This document shows positions 1-6,593 of a stretch of 25,424 nt of DNA, piece by piece. Position 1 is the stretch's first letter; every line of letters starts with the position of its first letter. Below the pieces are notes generated by a model, which did no database searches, was not told where the DNA came from, and saw only the letters and a list, made by a program, of their open reading frames with translations. A program made the position numbers and the translations under genes. Source of the stretch: CAYYVK01 sp964475145 (GTDB lineage Archaea; Aenigmatarchaeota; Aenigmatarchaeia; CG10238-14; SCSR01); the NCBI GenBank assembly GCA_964475145.1, contig CAYYVK010000008.1:1-25424 (forward strand), given 5' to 3'.

Positions 1-18
1 AACTTAAATTTGAAAGGC

Positions 19-117
19 GGGGATGTCGTCTAGCTTGGTCTAGGATCCGAGCCTACTTTGGCTAAATGGGTCGTTGCAAGATAGCTCGTGACCTGGGTTC
101 AAATCCCAGCATCCCCA
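19..117 (+). tRNA. tRNA gene with expanded anticodon loop (intron), isotype unresolved
   Basis: A cloverleaf is clear. The acceptor ggggatg (19-25) pairs perfectly with catcccc (110-116), with A73 at 117. The D stem is gtct/ggat. The anticodon stem cgagc (48-52) pairs with gctcg (84-88). The T arm is ctggg-ttcaaat-cccag. The anticodon loop spans 53-83, 31 nt instead of 7, so an intron of about 24 nt is implied. Removing any contiguous 24 nt gives only loops with A at position 34 (for example act, aga or aca), which archaeal tRNAs do not normally use. A strict bulge-helix-bulge next to the anticodon stem is also not evident. The isotype is therefore left open; G1-C72 with A73 would fit Trp or Pro, but no matching anticodon is found. 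Confidence 0.85.
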
Positions 118-124
118 TTCATGC

Positions 125-135
125 TTTTTATTTTT
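125..135 (+). terminator. T-rich terminator behind the tRNA
   Basis: Two runs of five T separated by one A begin 8 nt after the tRNA 3' end. Archaeal RNA polymerase terminates at such U-tracts without needing a hairpin. The position between a tRNA and a new gene supports this reading. Confidence 0.5.
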
Positions 136-149
136 CTGTTTGATAAAAA

Positions 150-1264
150 ATGAATATGGATAAAATAAGTGTTTTTATCCCTGTCTATAAAGAATCGAGC
201 CTTTTAAGAGGTTTGCTAGAAAGATTAACAAAAGATCCTTACAAAAACAAGGAAATACTTGTTGTAATAGATGAACCAACAAGCCAAAGTTTAGAGCTTG
301 TTAAAAAGTATAGAAAGAAAGTAAAGTTTATTCTCTTAACAAAGAAAGGAAAGGTAAAGTGAATGCTTTAAATGAAGCTACAAAGTATGCCACAGGTAAT
401 ATATTCCTTTTCTTAGATTCTGACGTGGAAATACCTCCAACTCGTAAGAATTTCTTGAAGAAAGTGGAGGAAGAAATGAAAGATTGTGACGTGTTAGAAA
501 TTAAAAAGATGATAAAAGTGAATTCTTTTATTTCTAGATTAGTTCAATACGATTATGCAATTCTAAATTTTACTAATTTGGTGCATTCTAAAGTGTTAAA
601 GAGGGGTTTTCACCTCAATGGTGCAGCCTTTGCTATTAATAAAAATGCTTTTTACGATGTTGGGAAATTTAGGAAAGCTATTCTTGAAGATTTGGAATTA
701 GGTACTGCCTCCCTCTTTAAAAATAAGAGATTTAAGTATGCTGAAGAGGTAGAAGTTTTAACTGAAGCTCCTTCTTCTTGGTCTAAGTGGTTCGCACAAA
801 GAAAAAGGTGGTGTATAGGTTTTGCCGTATGGCTAAAGACTCACTATAGAAAACTAGGTAGACACTTTTACGACCATCCCTCTCTTATTCTTCCTTACAT
901 CTTTTTATTGATTCCTTTTCTGTTTTCATTCTTTTCAAATTTTATCTCTTTTCCAACTTTCGACAAACTTATTTTATTACCTATGAGCTTCACTAAAGCT
1001 GATTTTACAGTTTGGATAGTTTGGTTGCTTCTCGTATCCTTAACCGTAGCAGTTCTCAAAAACATTACATCTTCGATTGTAAGTTTTGCAGTTTTCTCTC
1101 TTGTAGTCTACATCATCACCAGAAAGATTGGTGGGAAGTTTAACTTGGTTGAGTTTTTTGTTTATTCTTTCTTTTATTGTCCTATCTTAGCTTTGATGAC
1201 AGTAGGAAGTTTGGTTCGAGTCTTTGTCTATTCTCAGCGCAAAGTCCAAGGTTGGAAAGTATAG
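150..1264 (+). pseudogene. Frameshifted membrane glycosyltransferase, family 2, QxxRW type
   Basis: Two overlapping frames encode one family 2 glycosyltransferase. Frame one (150-362) carries the GT-A opening ISVFIPVYKES and ends in KKGKVK-stop. The -1 frame continues as NKERKGKVNALNEA from about 338 and runs to 1264. It contains the DSD metal motif (FLDSDVEIP), an ED pair (AILEDLELG) and QRKRW, the QxxRW motif of processive synthases such as cellulose and hyaluronan synthases. Several hydrophobic segments follow (from about 880 to the end), as in membrane-bound polysaccharide synthases. Together the parts would make a protein of about 370 aa. A single missing base near 336-344, in an A/G-rich stretch, explains the break. 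It could be a sequencing error, a real mutation or a programmed -1 shift. A product from the GTG at 359 alone would lack the nucleotide-binding start. Confidence 0.8.
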
Positions 1265-1298
1265 CATCTTACTTATTTTGCTTAATAAAATTATTTAG

Positions 1299-1610
1299 AT
1301 GAGAAGAGGAAGAAAACCTACTTGGCAACAAAAAATAGCAAGAGAAAGAATTCAGATTTTGTTTAGCTTAGCAGAGAGGGAAGTAAAGAAACATCCTGAA
1401 CGAAGCAGACGGTACGTAGAGCTTGCAAGGAAGATTGGTCTAAGGTACAACATTCGTCTGCCTAAAGAGCTGAAGAGAAAGTTTTGTAAAAAGTGTAACA
1501 CGATTTTAATCCCTGGCTATAACTGCAAGGTAAGGCTTGAGAGAAAGAAGAAAACTATTGCTATTTATTGTTTGAATTGTAAGAGTGTATATAGGCGTCC
1601 TTGGCGATAG
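1299..1610 (+). CDS. rnp4: RNase P protein component 4 (Rpp21/Rpr2 family)
   Basis: A protein component of archaeal RNase P, which matures the 5' end of tRNAs together with the RNA subunit. In archaea Rpp21 pairs with Rpp29 and aids substrate recognition. The 103-aa protein has the family layout: two N-terminal basic helices (about residues 8-55) and a zinc ribbon with C63-x2-C66 and C91-x2-C94, followed by a basic end. Length is normal. It lies just upstream of eS19 and a PDCD5-like gene, the arrangement known from other archaea, and two more RNase P genes (Rpp30, Pop5) are in this window. The ATG at 1299 is the only reasonable start. The stop is one base before the next ATG. Confidence 0.93.
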   Translation: MRRGRKPTWQQKIARERIQILFSLAEREVKKHPERSRRYVELARKIGLRYNIRLPKELKRKFCKKCNTILIPGYNCKVRLERKKKTIAIYCLNCKSVYRRPWR

Positions 1611-1611
1611 G

Positions 1612-1845
1612 ATGCTAAACCAAGTCAGGATAATAGCACTAATAATAGTTTTTGTTGCCGTCTTCACTCTTTTTTACATCTTTGACAACCTTCAGAAAGT
1701 TAGCAGCAACTGCCAAGTAGAAAAGAGCGATTTATGCAACCAGCTAAGTGGAATTTCTATTCCAGTACTCGTAGTTCTGCTAATGGTTGGCGGATTATCG
1801 CTAATAGTTTGTGTTGTTTTTTACATTACTCTTACCTTTAAATAA
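1612..1845 (+). CDS. Small two-helix membrane protein, function unknown
   Basis: I do not recognise a family. The 77-aa protein has two hydrophobic helices, about residues 5-23 and 49-75. Between them is a hydrophilic loop with two cysteines (SSNCQVEKSDLCNQ), which could form a disulfide if the loop faces outside. The ATG at 1612 is chosen because it starts one base after the Rpp21 stop; an in-frame upstream start at 1585 would overlap Rpp21 by 26 nt. The 3' end contains the TATA-like element that probably serves eS19. Its place in an RNase P / ribosomal cluster may be incidental. That it is a real gene is inferred from tight spacing and a coherent membrane topology. Confidence 0.6.
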   Translation: MLNQVRIIALIIVFVAVFTLFYIFDNLQKVSSNCQVEKSDLCNQLSGISIPVLVVLLMVGGLSLIVCVVFYITLTFK

Positions 1846-1856
1846 AGCATTTAAAG
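1837..1856 (+). promoter_or_regulatory. Probable TATA elements for the eS19 operon
   Basis: Two TATA-like boxes lie in tandem, tttaaata (1837-1844) and atttaaag (1849-1856). The second is centred about 27 nt before the eS19 ATG, the distance expected for a leaderless archaeal transcript. The first overlaps the end of the preceding small gene and would give a leader of roughly 13 nt. Confidence 0.5.
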
Positions 1857-1879
1857 CCCCATGTCTCAAATTATTTACT

Positions 1880-2287
1880 ATGGTCTCAGTATTGGAAGTA
1901 AGACCAGAAAAGCTGATAGAAGGATTGAAAGAAGAATTGAAAAAGATAGAAGAGGTGAAGCCTCCAGCATGGAGCTACTTTGTTAAGTCCGGCGCGCATA
2001 GGCAAAGACCCCCGCAACAAGAGGATTTTTGGTACATTCGTGCCGCCTCAATACTTAGACAACTTTATCTACATCCAGTTGGTGTAGAAAGACTGAGAAC
2101 TTATTACGGTGGTAGAAAAGATAGGGGAAGAGCTCCTCCAAAGTTTTATAAGGCTTCTGGAAGTATTATAAGAAAAATTCTTCAACAGTTAGAAAAAGCT
2201 GGACTAGTAGAGAAGTGTAAAAAAGGAAGAAAGCTCACCCCTAAAGGACAAGCTTTACTTTCAAAAGTTGCAAAGGTGGTTGGATGA
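1880..2287 (+). CDS. rps19e: Small ribosomal subunit protein eS19
   Basis: Component of the 30S subunit head, with a winged-helix-like fold. The 135-aa product contains the family blocks PPAWSYFVKSGAHRQRPP and DFWYIRAASILRQLY, then GVERLRTYYGGRKDRG and a C-terminal helix ending in KLTPKGQALL. The ATG at 1880 is preferred over an in-frame start at 1811 because it gives the standard N-terminus (MVSVLEV) and sits at the right distance from a TATA element. The stop overlaps the next gene's start as ATGA (2284-2287), so the two are translationally coupled. Confidence 0.96.
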   Translation: MVSVLEVRPEKLIEGLKEELKKIEEVKPPAWSYFVKSGAHRQRPPQQEDFWYIRAASILRQLYLHPVGVERLRTYYGGRKDRGRAPPKFYKASGSIIRKILQQLEKAGLVEKCKKGRKLTPKGQALLSKVAKVVG

Positions 2288-2520
2288 ACGAGCAAGCACA
2301 AGAGCTTAAAAAGAAAATAATTCAAAAGATCCTTTCAAAGGAAGCTGTAGAAAGGTTGGGAAGAGTAAGGCTTACTAAGCCAGAACTAGCAGAGCAAGTA
2401 GAGATGTATCTTCTCCAGTTATACAAAGCTGGAAAATTGAAAGGAGAAGTTTCGGACGAGCAACTGAAAGCAGTTTTAGAAGCTTTAACCACCAAGAAAG
2501 AATTTAGGATAATAAAGTGA
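2284..2520 (+). CDS. PDCD5/TFAR19-family DNA-binding protein
   Basis: A small helical protein of the family that includes archaeal MTH1615 and human PDCD5; DNA or ribosome association has been proposed, but the archaeal role is not settled. The recognisable core is LSKEAVERLGRVRLTKPELA, then EQVEMYLLQLYKAGKL and DEQLKAVLEAL. At 78 aa it is shorter than typical archaeal members (about 110 aa) because it lacks most of the flexible N-terminal helix. The start overlaps the eS19 stop (ATGA). In many archaea this gene follows eS19 and is followed by eL39; here eL43 follows instead. Confidence 0.88.
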   Translation: MNEQAQELKKKIIQKILSKEAVERLGRVRLTKPELAEQVEMYLLQLYKAGKLKGEVSDEQLKAVLEALTTKKEFRIIK

Positions 2521-2524
2521 TTTT

Positions 2525-2722
2525 ATGCCAACAAGTGCAGGAAGATACGGAGCAAGGTATGGCAAAAAGGTAAGGTGGAAGGTTGCTGAAATAGAAAAAG
2601 CTCAGAAGAAAAGGCATATATGCCCAAAATGCAACATGCCCTATGTTAAAAGAATTGCAAAAGGTATATGGGAGTGTAAGAAGTGTGGCACAAAGTTTGC
2701 AGGACCTGCTTACTCTTACTAA
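2525..2722 (+). CDS. rpl37ae: Large ribosomal subunit protein eL43 (L37Ae)
   Basis: A zinc-ribbon protein of the 50S subunit. The 65-aa sequence has the conserved start SAGRYGARYGKKVRWKVAEI and a zinc ribbon with C33-x2-C36 and C51-x2-C54, ending in the family-typical FAGPAYSY. The ATG lies 4 nt after the previous stop. RpoP follows directly, matching the eL43-RpoP pair that elsewhere forms the tail of the exosome superoperon. Here the pair is attached to eS19 and PDCD5. Confidence 0.95.
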   Translation: MPTSAGRYGARYGKKVRWKVAEIEKAQKKRHICPKCNMPYVKRIAKGIWECKKCGTKFAGPAYSY

Positions 2723-2732
2723 GAGGTGAAAA

Positions 2733-2861
2733 ATGTATAGATGCGTGAATTGTAAAAGAATTGTAACAAAGTTTGAAGATAGGGTGAGATGCCCTTATTG
2801 CGGTACACGTGTGTTTGTAAAGCTTAGACCAGAAGTAATAAAAAAGGTTCAAGCAAGGTAA
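2733..2861 (+). CDS. rpoP: RNA polymerase subunit P (Rpo12)
   Basis: Small zinc-binding subunit of archaeal RNA polymerase, counterpart of eukaryotic Rpb12. The 42-aa product starts MYRCVNCKRI and has four zinc ligands, C4-x2-C7 and C20-x2-C23 (RCPYCGTRV), with a basic tail ending VIKKVQAR. The length is normal for the family. A strong Shine-Dalgarno sequence, gaggtga, ends 3 nt before the ATG at 2733, which fixes the start. It is the last gene of this rightward cluster; its stop lies 1 nt from the stop of the convergent pilus platform gene. Confidence 0.95.
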   Translation: MYRCVNCKRIVTKFEDRVRCPYCGTRVFVKLRPEVIKKVQAR

Positions 2862-2862
2862 G

Positions 2863-3687
2863 TTAAGCAAAGATAGTGTAAATAATTCCTCCAATTAGCA
2901 TCATTAGTATACTATGTTTCAACCCAGCTACAACAACTCCTTCAGCCATTTTCCCCACAGTTAACCCAGCAAAAAATCCTTGAATCAAAATTAAGTTCCT
3001 GAATATAGACTTAAACTCTTCTGCTGTAGCCAGAGAAACTTCTGCACCTGAAAGACTTCTTAAAGACTGGCTGTGTAGCAACGTTGGTATCAAGAATTTT
3101 TCTAATCCTATGATTACACCAAGGAAAACAAAGAAGACAACATATCCTGTAATTATTTGAGTCTGTAAGTAAGCAACTCTTTCTTCTCTCAACCTCTCTA
3201 TCTGTACTGCTATGTTACCTATGGCATCTAATGTGTCAGTAAGCTTACCCCCCAACCTATGGGTTTCTATCACAGAAGAAACAATTCTTGCTATAGACTT
3301 AGACTTTGTAGATTGAGCAAATTTTAATAGGACAACTTCCAGAGGTATTCCCCAGTCTAGCTGTGCAGCCATCTTTTTAACGTATGGCGTAAGACTCTTA
3401 TAGTTATTCTTAGAAACAAGCTTCAGAGCATCTGTTATCATCATCCCACCTCTTACACTTTCGGTAAAGTCGTGGAGAAAGACTGGGAACATGTCCTCTA
3501 ATTCTTTCTGCTTACTATATTCAACATACTTTACTATGACTATTGGAAAAGCGAATATAATCAAGCAAATTATATTTATGGTTGAGTAAAGTGTAGTAAT
3601 CTTTTGGAGATAGAAGAAGTTGATTAAGAAGATAAAGAGTGCTAGAAAAGAGTTCAAGACAATTATAATCAAAAATTTTTTCTCCAT
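2863..3687 (-). CDS. Type IV filament platform protein (GspF domain), TadC-like
   Basis: A 274-aa inner-membrane protein with one T2SSF/GspF domain. It has two N-terminal hydrophobic segments (about residues 5-25 and 33-53), a cytoplasmic helical region containing the hallmark stretch MFPVFLHDFTESVRGGM, and C-terminal transmembrane segments (about 180-200, 235-255 and 257-274). Such proteins anchor the assembly ATPase and pilin polymerisation. Its start directly abuts the stop of the neighbouring platform gene, and a GGAG-like site lies in the end of that gene. Two separate single-domain platform proteins resemble TadB plus TadC rather than the fused archaellum protein FlaJ. No outer-membrane or archaellum-specific gene is next to it. 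Confidence 0.85.
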   Translation of the reverse strand: MEKKFLIIIVLNSFLALFIFLINFFYLQKITTLYSTINIICLIIFAFPIVIVKYVEYSKQKELEDMFPVFLHDFTESVRGGMMITDALKLVSKNNYKSLTPYVKKMAAQLDWGIPLEVVLLKFAQSTKSKSIARIVSSVIETHRLGGKLTDTLDAIGNIAVQIERLREERVAYLQTQIITGYVVFFVFLGVIIGLEKFLIPTLLHSQSLRSLSGAEVSLATAEEFKSIFRNLILIQGFFAGLTVGKMAEGVVVAGLKHSILMMLIGGIIYTIFA

Positions 3688-4560
3688 TTATATCTCCACC
3701 TCTATAGTACGCAAGAAGAATAGGAAGCCTAAATTTATTACAGGTATCAGTAAGTATATTCCTAGTTTTGTCAGGTCTATAATACTATAACCTGCTATAC
3801 TCGGTTGTATCAAGCCCATGATAGCAAAAAGAGCTATCAAGAAGAGTGGTGCAGCTATGATAACACCTACGTAAAACTCTGCGTAAGTTGATATTTGTTG
3901 CAAGAATCTTTCTCTTCTCATTCTCCATTCAAAGAGCGCTTGTTCACCCATAGTTCTCAAGAACAATTTTATATCACCACCAGATTCTGTTGTAGTTACT
4001 ATTCCTAACAGAAGCTCTCTTAGCTCTTCCGAAGGAGTACGATCTGCGACCTCTCTTATAGCTCTTACAGGGTCCATTCCAAATTCTTCCATATTCCTTG
4101 CAATTTTTGACAATTCTTTCGTTACTTCACCATACTCTTTAAAAGCACTTATTAGACGAAATATTGCAGAGGGTGGTATTCCGGCCCCGGCAATTGAACT
4201 CATATGAGTGATAACAAAAGGCAAGTTTACTTCTATGTTTCTCTTTCTTATAATCGATCTTTGGAAGGGGTAGAACACATACCAAAGGAAAACTCCAGCA
4301 GCTGCGAGAAAAGGTATAAAAAGAGAGTAGGCTATAGCAAGCAAGAGCTGAAGCTTGAAAAAATAAACAACTAAGAAAATAGTAAGAGCTAATGTGCCAA
4401 AGTAAATCAAGAAGGTTAGGAGTAGCATTACAGACAAGTACGTTCTTAAAGGAACTTTTATGTCAGCCTTTGGTAAAGCATACTTTAAAGGCTCAAAAGA
4501 GTCTGCATACTTCTCAGCTATTTTACCAAACAATGCTAGTGCCAAAGATTGGAAGCTCAT
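3688..4560 (-). CDS. Type IV filament platform protein (GspF domain), TadB-like
   Basis: A 290-aa membrane protein with the same fold as its neighbour. Two long hydrophobic segments (about residues 40-68 and 72-97) precede a cytoplasmic domain with INLPFVITHMSS-like sequence (NLPFVITHMSSIAGAGIPPS), which is the GspF signature region. Two further membrane segments lie at about 228-252 and 264-284. It would form the inner-membrane platform of a type IV pilus-like machine. Its ATG overlaps the ATPase stop (ATGA on the minus strand, 4557-4560), so expression is coupled. The order ATPase, TadB-like, TadC-like matches Tad and archaeal Epd-type loci. Confidence 0.85.
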   Translation of the reverse strand: MSFQSLALALFGKIAEKYADSFEPLKYALPKADIKVPLRTYLSVMLLLTFLIYFGTLALTIFLVVYFFKLQLLLAIAYSLFIPFLAAAGVFLWYVFYPFQRSIIRKRNIEVNLPFVITHMSSIAGAGIPPSAIFRLISAFKEYGEVTKELSKIARNMEEFGMDPVRAIREVADRTPSEELRELLLGIVTTTESGGDIKLFLRTMGEQALFEWRMRRERFLQQISTYAEFYVGVIIAAPLFLIALFAIMGLIQPSIAGYSIIDLTKLGIYLLIPVINLGFLFFLRTIEVEI

Positions 4561-6254
4561 CGTCCTCCCCCTAGGACCTTAAAACCTAAAACTTCAAGCA
4601 CAGATTCTATGGAGCGCTTCTTCTTCTCTTCCTTCTTTGCAGGCCCTTCTTCAACCATCCTATAAACTTTTATCGGATCCATGTAGTACTCTGTTATAAT
4701 TTTGGAAACGTCTATGTACCTCTTTATACCACTTTTTAACATCCATTCTAACACCTTTGCACGTCTTAAAATTTCCTCCTCTAAACTTTTCAGGGTTGTT
4801 CCCTTTTCCGATGCAAGTCTCGCCAGCTTTAAACTCTCGTTCACTTTTGTGAATGTATCCTTTGCAGGATCCCACTTATAGACTAGGTTTGTCTTGACTT
4901 CACCTGTTTTCGGATCTACAGAAACGATTTCTGTTATTTCTTTTATTCTTCTTGCAGACTTACCTTTTTCTTTTGCATAAGCCATTGTAATTACTATGTC
5001 TAAGCTTTCTAGCAAGGTAGGAGAAAGGTTGATTGGAGGTGAAGTTAGTCTTTTCAAAGCACCTTCTACTGATCCAGCATGAAAAGTGCTCATGCTTGCA
5101 TGACCAGAAGCCATACCTTGGAACATCACATAAGCCTCTTCTCCTCGCGTCTCTCCTACTAGCACATAGTCAGGATTTTGTCTAAAGCTTTCTCTCAACA
5201 GGTCAAAAAGTGTAACTTCCCCATACTTTTCACCAGTTGCAGTAGGTACACCAAACCCAATCCTTGCTAAGCCAGATATCCAATGCTCGTGGGGTAGTCT
5301 AAGCTCTTTAGTATCTTCTATAGAAACTATTTTTGCAGTAGGTTGAATGAACATGCTTATGGTGTTTAGCATGGAAGTTTTACCAGTTGCTGTACCACCA
5401 ACTACTAGGATGGATGCCCTATGCTCCACCATGTACCACAAGTAAGCAAGCATCTCACTAGAAGCAGTTCCAAGCTCTATCTGATGGATCGGAGAGAAAG
5501 GCTCTTCTGTGAATTTTCGTATGGTAAATGTTGCACCCCGTGTAGCAACATCTGTTGCTAGAGTTGCTGCTATTCTACTACCATCTGGAAGAGTAGCATC
5601 TAAGATAGGTTCAGCATAGCTTATGTATCTTCCACATCTTTCTGCCAACTTGATTATGAACTGGCTTAGAACATCTCGATCATTAAAAACTATGTTTGTT
5701 TTCATAGACCCGTACTTTCTATGAATTATGTAAATTGGTATTCCTATACCATCACAAGAAATGTCTTCTATGTTTGGGTCTTGCATTAAAGGCTCTATCT
5801 CGTTCAAACCTACAAAATTCCTGTAAATATAGTACATGATCTTCTGATAAGACTCTTTTGACAATTTTATATCAAGCTGGCTTAGCACTGTATTTACAAG
5901 CTTACTAAGGTACTCTATTGCTTCTGCAGTATTTTTAATACTAGACAAGCCTATTTCTGTCAGCTCTATCAGCCCATCAGAAATTTTGTGCAATATGTTT
6001 TTTTCTCCCTCTGTAAGCTCTGGTTCTATCACGTTATAGTACAGGATTTTTTCTTTTTCATTCCACGTGATTTGTGCGTAAGCAAAAGGTTCTATCAGAG
6101 GATACTTTACGTTTGCTTTTGTAGGATCTGTGATTTGTGGCAACTCTGTAACCTTTGGTATTTCTATCATAAACTTTGGTAGAGATTCCTCTACTTTTGC
6201 CTTTTCTTTCATTTCTTTCAACTTTCTGTAGAGGACTCCCTTAAGACTGACCAT
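4557..6254 (-). CDS. Type IV filament assembly ATPase (VirB11/GspE/TadA family)
   Basis: A 565-aa hexameric secretion ATPase that drives pilin extraction and polymerisation. An N-terminal domain (about 1-250) includes the conserved FVGLNEIEPLMQDPNIEDIS region. The RecA-like domain has Walker A GGTATGKT (286-293), the Asp box around SIEDTKELRLPHEHW (311-325), the Walker B region PDYVLVGETRG (361-371) and the His box SGHASMSTFHA (383-393). All key motifs look intact. It is the first gene of the pilus operon but starts only 2 nt after the eS26 stop, so it is probably co-transcribed with that ribosomal gene. The likely substrates are class III prepilins such as the two in this window. The archaellum ATPase FlaI is a relative, but no archaellum genes are seen. 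Confidence 0.92.
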   Translation of the reverse strand: MVSLKGVLYRKLKEMKEKAKVEESLPKFMIEIPKVTELPQITDPTKANVKYPLIEPFAYAQITWNEKEKILYYNVIEPELTEGEKNILHKISDGLIELTEIGLSSIKNTAEAIEYLSKLVNTVLSQLDIKLSKESYQKIMYYIYRNFVGLNEIEPLMQDPNIEDISCDGIGIPIYIIHRKYGSMKTNIVFNDRDVLSQFIIKLAERCGRYISYAEPILDATLPDGSRIAATLATDVATRGATFTIRKFTEEPFSPIHQIELGTASSEMLAYLWYMVEHRASILVVGGTATGKTSMLNTISMFIQPTAKIVSIEDTKELRLPHEHWISGLARIGFGVPTATGEKYGEVTLFDLLRESFRQNPDYVLVGETRGEEAYVMFQGMASGHASMSTFHAGSVEGALKRLTSPPINLSPTLLESLDIVITMAYAKEKGKSARRIKEITEIVSVDPKTGEVKTNLVYKWDPAKDTFTKVNESLKLARLASEKGTTLKSLEEEILRRAKVLEWMLKSGIKRYIDVSKIITEYYMDPIKVYRMVEEGPAKKEEKKKRSIESVLEVLGFKVLGGGR

Positions 6255-6256
6255 TT

Positions 6257-6538
6257 TTAAGGCATGTGTTTTTTTCTTACAGATTTACCAGGCTTCACTA
6301 TACCACGAAACCTGGCACAAGCTGGGCATGCTCTCATCTTTCTGGAAAACGTGTGAATCATTCTTTTGTCCAGTTGCTTTAGAAGAGTTGGGTCGGATAG
6401 GTGGAAGCTTCTAGTAACTATAAAAGTCTTGTACCTTGGTACTTCCCTACGACAGAAGTCACACGTAACAGTTGCCTCTCTTCCCCTACCTGCAGTGTGA
6501 GCATACTTTCTCCTGTAAGGAGCTGTACTAACTGGCAT
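6257..6538 (-). CDS. rps26e: Small ribosomal subunit protein eS26
   Basis: Zinc-binding protein near the mRNA exit site of the small subunit. The 93-aa product has C26-x2-C29 (TCDFCRREVPRYK) and C71-x2-C74 (ACPACARFRGIV), the arrangement of eS26, with a basic tail. The family occurs in only part of the archaea, so it is a useful lineage marker. Its start faces the Rpp30 gene across a 55-bp region with a shared TATA-like element. The stop is 2 nt from the start of the filament ATPase, an unusual partnership. Confidence 0.85.
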   Translation of the reverse strand: MPVSTAPYRRKYAHTAGRGREATVTCDFCRREVPRYKTFIVTRSFHLSDPTLLKQLDKRMIHTFSRKMRACPACARFRGIVKPGKSVRKKHMP

Positions 6539-6561
6539 AATATTATTTTAGGTTTTAGTAA

Positions 6562-6569
6562 ACTATATG
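6562..6569. promoter_or_regulatory. Shared bidirectional TATA-like element
   Basis: In the 55-bp gap between eS26 (-) and Rpp30 (+), the sequence actatatg sits inside the near-palindrome aaactatatgttt. Its centre is about 27-28 nt from both start codons (6538 and 6594), the distance for leaderless archaeal transcripts in both directions. Neither gene has a clear Shine-Dalgarno site. This is inferred from spacing only. Confidence 0.5.
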
Positions 6570-6593
6570 TTTCTTCAACACAAATGAAAAATT

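Noticed and set aside
4557..6254. Archaellum (FlaI/FlaJ) locus
   Set aside because: The platform protein is split in two and no FlaF, FlaG, FlaH or archaellin cluster is adjacent. A pilus of the Tad/Epd type fits better.
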